This document shows positions 1 through 13,900 of a DNA stretch of 64,000 nucleotides, one piece after another. Origin of the DNA: Blasia pusilla. Lineage: Eukaryota; Marchantiophyta; Marchantiopsida; Blasiales. The first letter of the stretch is position 1. The number at the start of each line of letters is the position of its first letter. The notes beneath the pieces were generated by a model that was not told where the DNA came from, searched no databases, and saw only the letters and a program-made list of their open reading frames with translations. Location of the stretch: assembly GCA_050084515.1 (NCBI GenBank), contig CM114271.1, positions 45,322,001 to 45,386,000 on the forward strand, read 5' to 3'. A program made the position numbers and the translations under genes.

Positions 1-3000
1 TTTCCTTTGACAAACAGCAGAATTCGCAAAGAAATTACTGAAAAGGTCAAGGCTATCTTAATGGGTTGACCATCATTGGTGGACGTAATACTACTCTGGA
101 AGATTCTAACAGGGGAGGGTAGAGTCTAAGTTGTATCTACCTTAGATCATTGTTTCGTTGCTCTCGAGGATATTCATGTACCAAGTACCACACGGAAGGA
201 TAGAATTGCAAATGGCTGGATTAAGTATCAAAGTATCTTCTTCCTGTGAATCATATCCGTTTTTAAGTTGTAAATAGTTGTCATTGGCTTCTCCTGTGTC
301 TTTGCGGCTCACATCTACACCTCGTTTTGGACAGTACAACTTTATGCTCAGCAGCATGGACACTGAACTTGTACATTTGATAGTCTAGATAGAAACAGCT
401 CACCTCGAAGGCCATGGAATCAAATACACTCATAGGAATAGATCTGTATAGCCATTGTAGCTGGGGAGGGTGTAACTTCACTTATTAGGTCTAGATTATG
501 TCCATAAATTGTACTATGAGCTTGTCAATCAGAACCCTGGCACCAGATTAAAAATCTGCCCATGGAAGGGTCGATACTAGACCGGGCTATATTTTGACCT
601 CAAATGACGACCGTGCTCTGCTCTCCTTTATCGCTTCTCTTTTCTTCGACACGGCCTGATGTGAAGATGCAACTCTCCTTGCTTAACTAGTTGAGATACG
701 AGGTTTGCTATGTTGTGAGGGTTCTCGTCTTAGGGGGATTTACAGAGAGATTGTGCAGAGCCGTGCTCATCACCTGTCAAGCACATTTGTCTAGTGGAAA
801 CTTCTGTGAAACATCCATCCATTTATGATTTATGGGCCCTCTGTTTGGCCGGAGTGCTGGGGCCGTTAGTCAGTGGTGATGAGAGGCTTAGTGAGAAAGT
901 CGATCTGTCATTTGGATTAGTATCTTCTGGATGAGGTTTTCTACATGGCGTGAGGGTCCTTCGCTCTGTGGTTTTCGACCGTCAAAACATAGGATGAGGC
1001 TCAGTTGGCCCCAGGAGTATCCTTTGCTTCTCAGATTTGGAGGCATGGTAGGCTCTGGCTTCAAGTGGATTCCCTGGGAGCGTCAATGCCTGTCGAGGCT
1101 ATTGTAAGGGACAGAGTTGCAGTGAAACCTTCTCTCCCCACTACTTAGCAGAAGCAAATCTTTCACGTTTAGCGTGCGTTGAACGCGTATCTGTTGTCTT
1201 CTATTCGGATCAGCTTGTATGCGCTTCGCTTCACGTCAGACTTTTGTGTCGACCCTTCGCTGTAAATTGACGAAATCCTGTACGTAAGGGGGTTGCAGAG
1301 TACGAGTGAATTGGAGGCTTATCCCGAATATTCGGGCTGTCGTTGGGGGCTATCGATAGAATGTCTAATTGAATGGTTCAGAGAGGATATCCCCTCGTCT
1401 CGAGTAGTCTGGGATCTTGTAGACAGGACGGGTTATTTACATTCCACTCCAGGTTTATCTGCATGAATGGAAAGATGTCATGAGCTGCAGTGTTCACCAT
1501 GACGCCTTTCTTCATCGGCAGACGTACTTCTTTCTGTGGCGTGGGAGGCAATACCGAAGTAACAGTCGTGATTCCTCTAGCAGACTTCAGGCGAATTTTC
1601 TTGAAGGTCAGTTGGATTTGGCTTTATTGTGCCGGAGCTACGCCAAGATTACAGTCTAGGGAAAGAAGAAACCTCCAGATGCCTCCGATGATCATAGCGA
1701 ACGGGAATATCCTGAACGGATGAATGTGTCGACGACTGTTCATCGGTGTATGGTGATGTTACAGGCTCTGTTTGTCTCATCGGCCATTCATCGGTGTATG
1801 GTCATGCTACAGGCTCTCGATCGGCGGAGATTTCAATGTGAAAAAGTGCTGCAGGAGTTGATGGAACGGAATATTCCTACTGAGGGATGTTATGCGGATT
1901 TGTGCTGCAGAGTGGAGGCTCTCTGTTGGCACGTTTTATTCCTTTCCTGGGGATCGTCTGGGCCGAAAGGATGATGTTTGTCTACAAGTGAGCTTCAACA
2001 TGATCCGCATCGCGTTCAGGTGATGCTGTTGGCGAACTGAGGAGCTTTGACTTTTAGATCCGTCCCTGAAGACCCCGATCACAATCGAGAGAACTTTAAA
2101 CAAAAACTGCTCCCTGTCTTGATCGTAAGCGCATAGTACGTCGTACCCTAATGCCTATTTCATCGGCGGCGACCATTGAAGTGAAGGATCTTGAATGACC
2201 CTGACTCTGTTCGATTAATGGGAGGATACGCAGAGTCTGTAGGGTTTGTATGCGAACAAAGTCGGTCCGGGAGGTTGGGAAGTGTAGAGGGGCGGGTCCG
2301 CCGGTCGGGGCCGGTGTTCTTGAGTCGAGGGGAAGGTGAGACGTGACGGGTTTGAAGAAATGGCCGAACATTGCAACATTGCAGAGAATATGCCTACTGG
2401 AGTAATGGTTCGTCCGGAAATGTCACGTGGAAAACAGTAAGCATTTAATCCTGAACGATCAGATGTGATTCTCTGAGTCGGATTCGGATGTTTCTGACTG
2501 ACGGCATCTGTGATCTGACCACGGACCGGCGAAGAACATGCTGGTACGATCGATTTTCGGTAATCGATCTCTAGTGATTCTCTACCACCATTCTACGGGA
2601 AGCTCTTGAAGGAACAAATCCTGTACGTGATAAGGTACAATCGGCAAGTAGCACGTTGTTCGCAATCCGAATTTAGTGAATCCTTGCAAGTCAGACCGAT
2701 GTCACTCATGGGAAGCACTGTATGTGAAGGAGTGCATTTTGTATCCATCTCGGAAATTCCATGAACGCGATGCCCGACATCTGTCGTAGCAGTGACTTTA
2801 TGTGATCACAGCGAAGACTGGCAACGGTCTGCCCAATCTCGGTGATGCAAGATATGCAACTCTTCGTCAGAAACATCTGAATCTGACTCGGCGAATCACA
2901 ACTGGTCGTCGACAGACTCGACTTTTACTGCCGGCCCCATCTCCCTCTCCCCCTATGCCTCAAAATCGGTCGGCTTTTTGAAGTCTCAGCCTTATACAAC

Positions 3001-6000
3001 CGACGTCTTTTGGAAGTCTGCCATGCGGGTACCATTCCACAGTTCGTCGGCCAAGCTGCCATGTAGAGTGGATAGATACTGGTCAGGTCTAATTAGTCAT
3101 CGAGGAGTCTCTTGGATGTTTGTGCATTGCAGGAGACTGAACATTAATCTACGAAACATGAAGGTCTACATCGACACTAATTCAAGTGCACGAATTCACA
3201 CTTTCCTTCGTGCTTCCTAATCGGTTCCAGAGAAGGACGAGTTGGTGTGGCACTGGTCGGTCATCGTGGAGCGACGTTGGCAGCAGACGGTTGTCAATGT
3301 AATTCACAGTCTCTCCTGAGTTGAGCGGCGAAAAGACCTCGAAGTCTAACACGTACTGGAACGCTCACAGGCAAAGATTTGTAATCATCCATCTCACAGA
3401 TCTCTTTCAGTCTGGATCTGCGACTTAGCAGACCTACTACTTGAGCCGTGAAATGCCAGAACCACTTTGGTAATGTGGAACTGAAGAGGGAACATGTCAA
3501 AGCTGAGCTCCTGAGAAGGCCTGTACAAGACGCCTCCAGAAATGTGCCAGACAATTGTGTGTCACCATTATCGAATTGAATTGGCTGGCATTCTCAAATC
3601 GAGGAGCAAACAGTAAAGCCTAAGGAACAGAATTTCACGGTCACCAATCAGTGATGCGTGATGACTGGTTGCTTGCCTAAGAGTGGGGACAAAGGGGTTT
3701 CTCTCATCCCTTGTATAGGTACTGAGATTTCAGTGTTCAAAAGCGTCACACTCCAAGTCACTACAAGATTTCAAAGCAACTACGCGTCATTGCAAGAGAG
3801 ATCAGTAATGAAATCTGCCAATCTTCAAAACCATTGCACTTCAAGTCACTTAATGCTCAAAGCTTTTACAGTTCATTGAATGAGAGTTCGGGAAGAACGG
3901 AGAAAATTTCGTGCTAGACATCGGATTTTTTCGTGTGAAAGCTGCCACTCGTGTACGTTTTTGGTGGTGTTATTGATGTCGGCAATGTTCGTGCTCAAGA
4001 TCTTCGATTACGGTAAACATAGAAACCATGCTCAAATTCGTGCAATATGACAGCCCCTAAAAAGTGTGATGTATGTACAGAAAATACCTATCAATCATAT
4101 CCGTTCCTTTCTTGTCTAGAAAGGAACGTTTCTTATCTGATAACCTCGTGGAAACTTCACAGCAATCATTGAAGCTCGCGATTGAAGTCTCCATTCAATC
4201 GCTTACTTCTTCTCCCTACTCGATCCTCAAATACGAACTTTGCCGTACTTGTTCTACTATCGATAATCATGATCGCAATACTATGGGACGCATTCCCATC
4301 ACTCTCCCGTAAGTTTGACCACCTCCGCAAAGAATACGACTCTTGTTCGGTGGCCTCATGATCATGGCGACAGTCAAACCTTGAATCTTGAGAAGTTGAG
4401 GACATCGAAGATTTAGGCGCCTCCGCAAGGAATCAATTGTGCACACCGTGCTAAGAAGCAAACAATCTCACAAGGGACCTCTCACGGGTGAGGTGAGGTG
4501 AGGCATGCATGCAGCGCGCATTTTCTGAGACACGGAAGAAAAAGTCTTCAGAAGAGCTTAACCGGAACAGGATGTGGAGTTTTGGCCACGAAGAGAAATC
4601 ACTGAACGTATTCTGAGGTTGTGGTGAGGCAGTTCAAGCAAGTTGATCTCTTGTTTTCGTGTCGGAGAATCCGCCGTGACGCAAGTGATTGGGATGGACG
4701 TCTGTTCGTCTGCACAAGGCAATACGATGGCCACCATGGCAGACATAATATCCCATAGAGTAATTGGTGGAGTTTCTCCAAATTGAGGAATGTTACAGTG
4801 GTCTTCTTTTGAAGAAGCGGTCAAGGCTTAACTGTGCCCATGACCTCTGCGTGAGTTCAAAGGTCGTGGTAAGGTCGCACTGAATCTCTGAGGTTCCGTA
4901 CCTTACAAATTTGAACAGAAAGCTCAGATCTTCCAGCAGTTGGCAGGTTTATCAGTTGTTTAGACTCCCTGGACAAGGATGGTGAATCCCTTCCTCAATT
5001 CTACAGACATCACTTGCTTGTGTAGGGAGAGGGAGTCCTGTAGTGAGAAAGGGTGGATTTGGTTGAAAAATCAAGTCCGTCTGAGCTTGCCAACGAGGTA
5101 ACTCTGGAGATCGATTGTAATGACAGATCGCACACAACATGTGGAAACACTGCATCTTCCAAGCCCAAGAACAGTCCTGCGGACTACACGCAGCCCTGTG
5201 TTGACAGAAACCTAACAGTGTTCTCTCGGCAGTTGATTACAGTGGCTGAAGTCACGGCTCGTATCCCTGGAATGGTCAGTTTCTTCATCAATCAACATCG
5301 AACACTAGATCCCCCCCCCCCATTTGCTTCTCGTTGTGCGTTGTTGTTCTTGACTCTACTGTATGAATTCATCAAAGAGGAATAGAGTACCGTACTTCCT
5401 AAAGTTCCAGCTCTGACTTCTTGTCTCTGAATTTCAGGTACAATGTTGGGACGATCACAAGACCCCCAAAACATGCTTCAGCAATAGATTCCGTGTCGCA
5501 ATGTGGACGTGACAGTAGGTAGCCTTGGAGGGCCAAGGGCTAAACTTTCTTCTGACGGGTGCTAATCCTAATCCTAACAATCTAGGAGTCTGGACCTTGT
5601 CCGTAGAAGGCCAATTCCATGCGTAGAACTCGAATTGCGACTGGTGTCGTGGGATGCCATCAGAAGCGCGACTTTTGTCTGCGGTAAAGTCGAACTTAGT
5701 AGATGCTAAGAATCTTCCTCCTCTCCAGACCATAGGGGAAGCTTAGCTCTATGAGCAGAAGTGTGCTTACTCTCTGAACGGTGCGGGAATTGCTCGTCTC
5801 GGCACAGAAGCAGTGATCCAATCGAGTTCACATATCCTGATGAGCGTATCATCGGGCGCTCGCGCACTCGTGAACGGGCATCTGCGGAAAGAAAGCAATC
5901 TATCGGAAAAGTGAATGATGATGTACATCGATCTTTTATCTCTGGACATTCAGGTTTCAGGGCTGGAAGCCCCGAAACGTCTAGGCGTAGGTGCCGCGAG

Positions 6001-6900
6001 TCGGCTCTCCATTCACCTTCGCAGACGCGTTTCCGAGGTCGTCAATAGAATCCCCTCCGCTGGGAATCACTTGGACCGCCTCCGTCAATGGCACGAAGTC
6101 TACCATTGCAGCCAGTAGATTGCGATGTTGATTTCGTGGGAGCACACGGTGCGTAAACTATGTAGCTCCTCCTCCCCGCAGTATGCGTCTGAGGATCGCA
6201 CGCAGGATGTTCAATACCTAGAGGCTACTATCCGAGTTTCACACCATGCAAGGCGCCCTGCTCTGTCCAATCCGTTTCATCAGAGTGACAGTTAGTTTAC
6301 ACAACTGCCCCATGGCACACCTTACACTGCCTTACACCACGTCATGGAGATACGCGAATACATGTAATAAAGTTTCTCTGCTTGCGCGATGATTCGTTTG
6401 CGAGCGCGCTGCGTCACGGTGAAACACCGGGATTACACCCAAACGTGTTCCAATCATCACTCGGATTTCGTTTCACCATCGGATTGCTCCGCTCTGCAAA
6501 TCAATAAATCGTGTAAAGATCAACTGGAAAACTATACCTGCGGCATGATGCGCGAATTACTTCCATGGTGACGAAATTCGATTCGACCTAGTCTTCTCCT
6601 ACTTTCTCCCTACGCCTACTTACTATCTAGCAATTCATTTCGCCCAAGGACATCTCTGCATCGTAATCAAAAAAGAACATCAGCGGAGCTGAATTCAACG
6701 AACACTTCAACCATCTTGCTTCCCAAACGAAAAGATCCCTCGCGCTGACTTTTTTTCGGGTTCTTTCCTCCGCGAACGACCGTTTCTCGAGCTCCATGAT
6801 TCGGATCTCTTCGTCGCCCGATTGTGTTCGCTATGCGATGAGGCCATTTTGTTCCTTTTCGTGTGTTTGTCCTCTGGGAATTGGGCATTGAATTGTCTTA
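1..6900. other. Mid-GC intergenic DNA, no gene recognised
   Basis: About 6.9 kb of roughly balanced base composition. Open frames on both strands are short (up to about 110 codons), overlap each other and show no family motif I recognise. No LTR, RT, transposase or tRNA motif was found by eye. It holds one short tandem duplication (listed separately) and a C-tract near 5.31 kb. It could be a gene-poor spacer, long introns, or very old transposon DNA. Composition changes sharply at about 6.9 kb to AT-rich sequence. Confidence 0.5.
1739..1817 (+). repeat. Short tandem duplication, period 48 bp
   Basis: A 31-bp segment beginning TTCATCGGTGTATGG at 1739 recurs at 1787 with two substitutions. The 48-bp period is a multiple of three and lies in an open frame (1720-1974, plus), but that frame has no recognisable product, so the periodicity is probably fortuitous. 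Confidence 0.7.
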
Positions 6901-7261
6901 ATTTTCGTTTTTAATCTTCGCTATTTATAGTTAGCGTGTCCGCGCTGCGAAACGAAAGATTTTTCGAAATTTTAAAAGAAAATAAATTTTGATTAAAATA
7001 GGTGGTTTTAATTTAATACCATTCATGTATAAATTTTTTATTTCTAGAACCCCATGATAGAAATCGAAATAGCACTTTTTGTATTTGTGTTGATAAAGAA
7101 ACATATCATTTATATTATAATATAATATAAAGAAACATATAATATAGAGAGAGTGTGGATGATGGTCAAAAACATATTTGGACCTTTTGTAGAGTTTTGT
7201 AGTCATAGAACAAATTGGATTTGGATAGGAAATCATGATCGATCTATTGAACCGATGAATA

Positions 7262-9424
7262 TTAGATCTTCAATGATTTCAACATGAAAACACGAATTAT
7301 CAAACATGTCTTATTTATTTGTCCTTTTGGTCCATTCATGTTTCTTAGTAATATGATTGGTGCCCCAACTTCTAAGAACAGAAAATGTGGCAGACTCGAA
7401 GGTAAGCACATATTGAAAAACTCCGTGGGATAACTATGAGACATAACCTTATGAAAAATGGAATCCGTACTAAGATAAACATGCTCCTACACATGCCATA
7501 CGATTGTATCTAAGTTTTCATAAGGTCCATATCATTGTCATGAAGAATTGAAAGCTCTAAGGAAGAAATGGAAAGGCCAACATTTACCACTCCATGGAAT
7601 CGAGACATGACTTTTGTATCGATTGGATCCGAATATCTATTTCTAGGTGTTAAAATAGTAGTATCCCTCAAGAAGTTATGACAAGAAATCGTTCTACATG
7701 AGTCTGATAGATTATATTAATGAGATGGTTGATATTGTTAGTTTTGGATACCTTTTCATCAGGCAACCAAATCATATCTTCCCCCAAATCCTAATGTATA
7801 TGAAGACGACCCTTTCTAACCTCCAACAACCATTTTGCAAATTTTTTTTGATTGGCACGTGAAGGACTTGTGCATAAGCATATACTTCTATTTAGATTTT
7901 TAAAAGTGCAATTTTTGAACTAACTAATGAATACATGTAGAGTATCATTATATAAAAAAATAAAAAATAGAAATATATGATACATTCCGAATTTTTGACT
8001 TTCATATATATATATATATTTGTAAGTTACATCATCCTTACATGAGACCATAAAGCAGATATCTTAAATGTGGCTTGCACAATTTGCAAATAATGACATG
8101 ATAAAAAATGGGAAGGACTTGACGAAAAATCTCCACCAAAAACAATAAGCTTTCCATCCAATCGGACCTCTCTTAAGTCATCAGATACTGATCTTATAAT
8201 ATCTTGGAATCTACAATTGAAAACCTCAAAGACATAACGATTAGTCATAGGTGTTGCCTCCCATACGATATGCTTAGCATTTCAGATGACTTGTGCCTCA
8301 TAATAATTAACTCTTATCCTACAGGATAGAAGGAATGAATCGTTATTTTGGAAGAATTTGAGCTCGTATAAGGAAAAAACCCACAGTTTCAATTTTAGTT
8401 TTACTCTTAGCAAAGGGTTTAAGATTTATTTTTTTTATAAAAATCATTTATGGGTCTAACGGCCTAGGCCCACTTTCTTTTAGTGAATAGAGGCGCGGAT
8501 TTAGCTAAAATGAAAAGTAACTGGAAAAAATCATTGCAAGAGGAAATAGACTTACAAGTGGAACTTTCATCCACATTAATCGGAATCTTGAAGAGAGAAT
8601 GTGCAATACAACCTCCTCCAACAATAAAGTTGCTATCCCATATGAGGTAATAGCCAATGCAATAACTCCTTTACATCTTACACTTTTTTCAGAAAGAGAT
8701 TGTATAGAAATGTTTTCCCTGTTGCACTCGGATCGTTGATAAAAAATAATTTTGCCTAAAAACAAATGATGAGGTATAAAGTTATTAGATTAGCTATCAT
8801 ATTGATAGTTTACGTGAAGAATATGGAAGAAGTTCATAGAGATAAAAGCTTTCATATCCTTACCAAAGGATGAACATTTTCACTCAACTTTTCAAGTTGC
8901 TCATGCACAAGATCCCAAACATAACGTTGCCCTAGATTCAATAATCCCTCTCCATGCATAGCTTCTTAATATAACTTTTTGTATTATGTACAATCTCATT
9001 GTCCTCAAGATGAGAAGTTGAAATGTTGTCTTCTTGGAAGATGGGTTGGGGCATGACAATCTCTTCCCTTGATCCTCCAAGTGGTAGTGAATATCCAAAA
9101 ATGTATGATTTATGATCTTTGCATTCATAAGAATATCTACAATTCCTATTCTCTATGTACATATATGCAAAGAGCTACCACGTAAGAAGTATGAGAAAAT
9201 AAAAATGTCATGAAAAACTAATTGTTACTTTGGCAAGAAGGAATATGTTTAGGGTTTACTTGAGGTTTGTCATATAAGAGATCCTCAATAAGATGAATTT
9301 GAAACTCATTCCACAATGCAGTCCGCCTATTATTTATGCCAAAATAATGGCAAATAGTTGATAAAACAATCGACCTCCACAAATCTACAAGCTTCTTGCA
9401 ATCAAAGTATAGCTTGCATATCAT
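7262..9424 (-). pseudogene. Helitron Pif1-type helicase fragments
   Basis: Four separated minus-strand pieces follow the helicase order. The piece at 9218-9424 has the ALWNEFQIHLIEDLLYD stretch that precedes the ATPase core. The piece at 8505-8765 has a motif Ia-like IALAITSYGIATLLL segment; the Walker A lysine region just before it is not clear. The piece at 8027-8248 reads NRYVFEVFNCRFQDI and then KLIVFGGDF, the Walker B region; the usual Gln of GGDFRQ is replaced here (GGDFSS). The piece at 7262-7444 holds YPTEFFNMCLPSSLPHF and VGAPIILLRNMN, the conserved C-terminal helicase block. In an active Helitron this 5'-3' helicase unwinds DNA during transposition. Stops, frame changes and a foreign-looking AT-rich insert between 8.25 and 8.50 kb make it non-functional. 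Confidence 0.85.
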
Positions 9425-10197
9425 CCTCTAAGAGTCTTCATTAGATAGCAGCCTCTTTGAAGGTTGGATACTATATTCCATGCATAGTCCTTAAATCTTC
9501 ATATGTGGTTGCACCTCAAATATGATAAAGAAATCACAACCAATGACGTTCATCATCACCCAAGCAAAAAATCTTTCATGATAAAATATTTCAGAAACAA
9601 TACTTAAGGATAAAAAGTGTGGAATATGAGTCTATAAACTCTAAAATGGTTAGGAAAAAATTGATTTATTTAAGATATGTGGTATTTTGGAAGATGTGTA
9701 CCTTGATGAGTGAGATAAGATAACCACAGTCGTGTGGCCCTTGCACATATCGAAACCAAATTTTCTTTTTCCAAGAGTAATCTGAAGGAAACTCAACATA
9801 TCTTAACGGTTGGCTACAAACCATGCCGTGAAATTTTTATTCCTATTTATTTGTAAAATATGTTTCAGGTAGTTCATAATCATTAAAATGTAAAAGTCGT
9901 TAATATGGGAGATGAATAGCCTATCTCACAATACTCGGTTTTTTTTAATGCAAGTTGAACTTGAAAAATTCACCAACATGCTTCTTAAGCTTAAATATAC
10001 CTATGCAAGAAGTAGAAAAAATTAAAAAAATTTATTGGTATGAAAAAGATTTCATCAACATAAAGATTGTTTTCATACGGGCGTAGATAGATGGTTACCT
10101 CACATCTTGATTTTGTGGTGTCTCATCTATAACGTCTGGGACTTGAGTTCTTAGATATCCCAAATATCACAACATCTTATTCCTTATATGGAGATTT

Positions 10198-10950
10198 TTA
10201 TAAGTATTTTAAGACGGATATATTATTTGTGATCTTTAAATTAATTGGACAATCGAATAGAGTGCACAACATAGCATTACATGTCACAACCAAACGATTA
10301 TCCGCACGTTGATTACGCTTCATGATCTTAATGCCATTTTCTAACATGAACATTACCTTGAAAAAGTTAGATAGTTTTATGGTAAAGAAGTCGAAAAGTC
10401 TTCTTAGTAAAAAAAAATGAAGTTGCTCCATATCTACTATACACATCATAGCCCTATTTACTCTCTATACTTTGAGATGAAAAGTGTTTAGGATATCCTT
10501 TAGTACATTTCTTGGTCTTCTTGTCCATAAATGATGCATTTGGATTTAGCACTCCACATAAACTATACATCATAAAATCAAAAACAATACTAAGAAGTCG
10601 TGGATGAGAAGTAGGATTCAAAATTTGTGCAGATATGATTTCATCAAAATTTGGGTTTGTTCTAGGCTTATCATCTTGAGCTAAAATGATTAAAACATGA
10701 GTATGTGGCAAACCCCTCTTTTGAAACTCCACACCATGTGAATGCGTCCAAAAATTTATCCAAAATATCTTTCTTCACCAAGTAGTTGTAACAACTCCTT
10801 TATTTTCTCAAAAATCTTCATGACCAAGGTCAAGTCTAGACTATCCACACGCCTTCTCTCTCTTTTAAGAGTAATATTTTTGATACATAATTCGTTTATG
10901 CGGTTGTGCTTTTGCACGTAAAACCTTTGGAACATCACGTATATCTTCAA
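10198..10950 (-). pseudogene. Helitron Rep (HUH endonuclease) fragment
   Basis: The frame at 10454-10732 starts MEFQKRGLPHTHVLI. This is the signature of the Helitron HUH nuclease, the metal-binding His-hydrophobic-His being the HTH of PHTH; it is followed by a conserved LNPNASFMDKKTKKCTKGYPKHF-type zinc/loop block. The next frame (10198-10449) carries the region normally found about 50 residues later, ending in an ISVLKYL stretch that corresponds to the usual IKYLFKY. The frame at 10756-10950 belongs to the upstream linker. In an intact element this domain nicks and joins the transposon strand during rolling-circle transfer. A frame change at about 10.45 kb and the lack of a continuous upstream domain show it is broken. 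The two catalytic tyrosines were not located. Confidence 0.8.
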
Positions 10951-13900
10951 GATTCAAAATAATTGGAAGTCTAGGAAAAGGGAGAAATAAAATTAATTAA
11001 CATGGGTATGTTGAATTTCATCAACCATTTTGAAAAGAACATGACAAATGGAGGAAGGGGCTACATGCCATCAACAACCACTACTCCACTCCAATCCACT
11101 TTATGGAATATAACGACCTCAAGTAGGAAGAAAATCAATGACCTATTTGTGGAACATCTCCGTTACCAAATTAAACCACCAATTAGTTTAAACCCCCCTA
11201 TTGAAACTAAACCCCAAGAACGTAATCCCCCCCCCCCCAAAAGTGATGTGAGCTTACTCTCCCCCCTACCAATTTTCGAGCTTATTCTCCCACTTATTAT
11301 GAATGAGGGAGTAAGGGAGAAAATAATATCATGTTCCTATTTTGTCTCGTTATCTCACTATCTTGTCTTATTATGTACATAGGATTCTCAATGATAGTAT
11401 AGCTTGGATTTGGTATTTTGGGATTTTATGTCTACACTTCAAACTTGGGCAGCAAGAAAATGGTTTTAACGTTGTAAGCATGAGAGCATCTCCACCCTCT
11501 CCACTAAGTGGAGTAAGCTTAGTTCTTTGGACGTGGGAGCAGGGGCCAAAATATCCAGACTACACATCGAAAAAGGCTCTATATATTATCTGCAAAAAGG
11601 AACAATTTGTAGGATTTGGGAGAGGGCCGGTTCGCCATAAATTTTTTTTCTCCCCACTTCCATGGCGCATGTGAAGGATGGCCATAAGCACGGGGCTTGA
11701 ATCTCAGACTTGAATCTCCAACAGTCCAAACAATTTCTTCTTTACACGCTCAATTGGTGGAAGCAGGGTTCAATCCATGTCGAAATCATGCTATGTACGC
11801 TAGTTTGCTTCACTATCTCCTTCATTGAGAAGAAGCCTCTCGTGTACTTCTTGTGGCTCTTTATGACTTGCGTTCAATGGGACCATACATGCGTGCATCC
11901 ACCCTTTTCACTCTTAACATCGAATAGAAATAGATGACTATCACGTTTATTGGGACCTAACCAAGCTAGGGGCAATTACGTTGGATATATTTTGTACCCA
12001 CATAGAGAGAGAAAGAGTAATTTTATTTTATCACTTTAAGATAAAGTGATAAAAATTTATGCAAATTATCATGAAATTAATGTAAATGAGAAATAAATTC
12101 ATTGATTATCCTCATGCATATTCTCACTCTTTCTTCATAAGTATTAACTAAGCATAAATTTATTTCTTTCAAAGCATGTATTTTTTCCAATTTTACACAA
12201 ATTACTAGGATTTTTTCAATAATGATGGGGAAAATATTGATAAGTAGTAAGCTAGAAATATACTTTTATGGTAGAATACTAGTTTAGAAATCCAATTTTA
12301 AGTTGTAAGACCCTAAAAGAAAATATGTTTAAAAAATCATGTATGAATCAATTCAAGTCACCGTATTACTATTCAAGATAGATAAAGAATCTTGAGACTA
12401 GTAGAGGAAAGGAAAAGGAGGAACAATATAGACTACGAGACCATAAGCCGTTCAATACACAAAATATGGGAACAAGGCGCATGAGAAACGACCCAAATAG
12501 GGAATAACCAAGATAGGTTGGGGTCACCATAAAACTTATCTTAAGCCCATCAAAAGTTTTATGAAGTCCAACCAGCATTTAGGCATAATGAGTTGGAAAA
12601 GACCTTAAGTATTTGGAGTTGGTGTAGAGGGTTTCCATATTTCCATTTTTGACATGTTTTAAGTTGCGACCAAGCATATTCGTGATGCACCTCAAAAGTT
12701 TAGTTACATCCCTCCAAAAAAGGATGAGCAATAGAGGGAGAATGATCAAGGATTCCTAGAGGAACCAATTTAATGGGAAATTGTAGCAAGAGAGAACGTC
12801 TCAAAATTTCTATTTTCCTTAACCTACTAGATTATTTTCTATATGAGAAGATAATGTAATTTTTTACAGAATTTTTTCTATTATTTCGCAGATTTCAATG
12901 CATGAGCACTGAAATTGAAGGAAAAAAATTGGACATAATTTATTGGAACTTTTGGCCAAAAAATGTGATGGGGAGGAATTTTCAAAAAGATCTACCAACA
13001 AAATTAGCTAGAATCTTTGTAGAAAAATTATCACTTGAAATATTTACAAAATAGAAGAAAATAAATTCTAAGAAATTCTAATTCTCTTTTGATGGTGAGG
13101 ATTACATATTTTGTCTATTATCTGGTTTTCCAATTGTCCATTTTTTCTTTATCGTTGTCTTTGTCCATCCATCTGCCAACGTGCATTAAACATGCATAAA
13201 ATTACTAGAAATTTTCTATTTTTCATGCTTATTTTTTGAATTCAATTGAAATTTTTTTCTGCATTCATGAACTTTTAATCTCATATGATTTTCTCTCCAT
13301 CATCCTCTCATAAAATTGATGTTAAAATTTTCAATGAATTGAACAAGTTCTATATACAATCCTCTTAGTGTATTATCTTATATTTTATTTAATATTTGGA
13401 TTCAAGAAGCACTCAATATATTTCCTTTATCTCATGACTTTACTAATAATTTTGACTATACTCTTATAATATAACTTTAATGTTTATAAGTTATGATTCA
13501 CATGGTATCATGTATGATGTAATATAAGATACATGAATATTTTTATGACTTGTGTTTAGGATGCATAAAAACATACAAGTTCTAGGGACTTATCCGTTTT
13601 TTATGCAATCATGCTTATGACTTGTAATTAATGATATCGACTAAGAGACAAAATTGAGTATAAAATTCAACGAAGTAAAAACTTTGGATTCTCCCATCTC
13701 ATCAAGTTAAGAAGAAAATGGATTAAGTATGCCATAAACCAAGAAGGCAAGAGAATTCCATGGAATGTCATCTATCAATTATTATATTAGCATATAAGAT
13801 TAATTCCATTATTGGCTTCCTTAGTGAGGTACGTACCTTCTTCATATGATTTTGCATATAATATCTCAATCCTGAAATCTCTATACATTTAAGGAAGTAA

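Larger units (their letters stand above)
7262..10950 (-). mobile_element. Degenerate autonomous Helitron (Rep/helicase remnant)
   Basis: Minus-strand segments match a Helitron RepHel protein in N-to-C order from right to left: the HUH endonuclease region at 10.73-10.45 kb, the segment that normally follows it at 10.45-10.20 kb, the linker before the helicase at 9.42-8.90 kb, helicase motifs at 8.77-8.03 kb, and the conserved C-terminal VGAPIILLRNMN block at 7.44-7.26 kb. Helitrons are rolling-circle DNA transposons. The pieces are in different frames, separated by stops and by insertions such as 8.25-8.50 kb, so the element is dead. I could not place its 5'-TC or 3'-CTRR hairpin ends, so the limits are those of the coding remnants. 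Confidence 0.85.
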
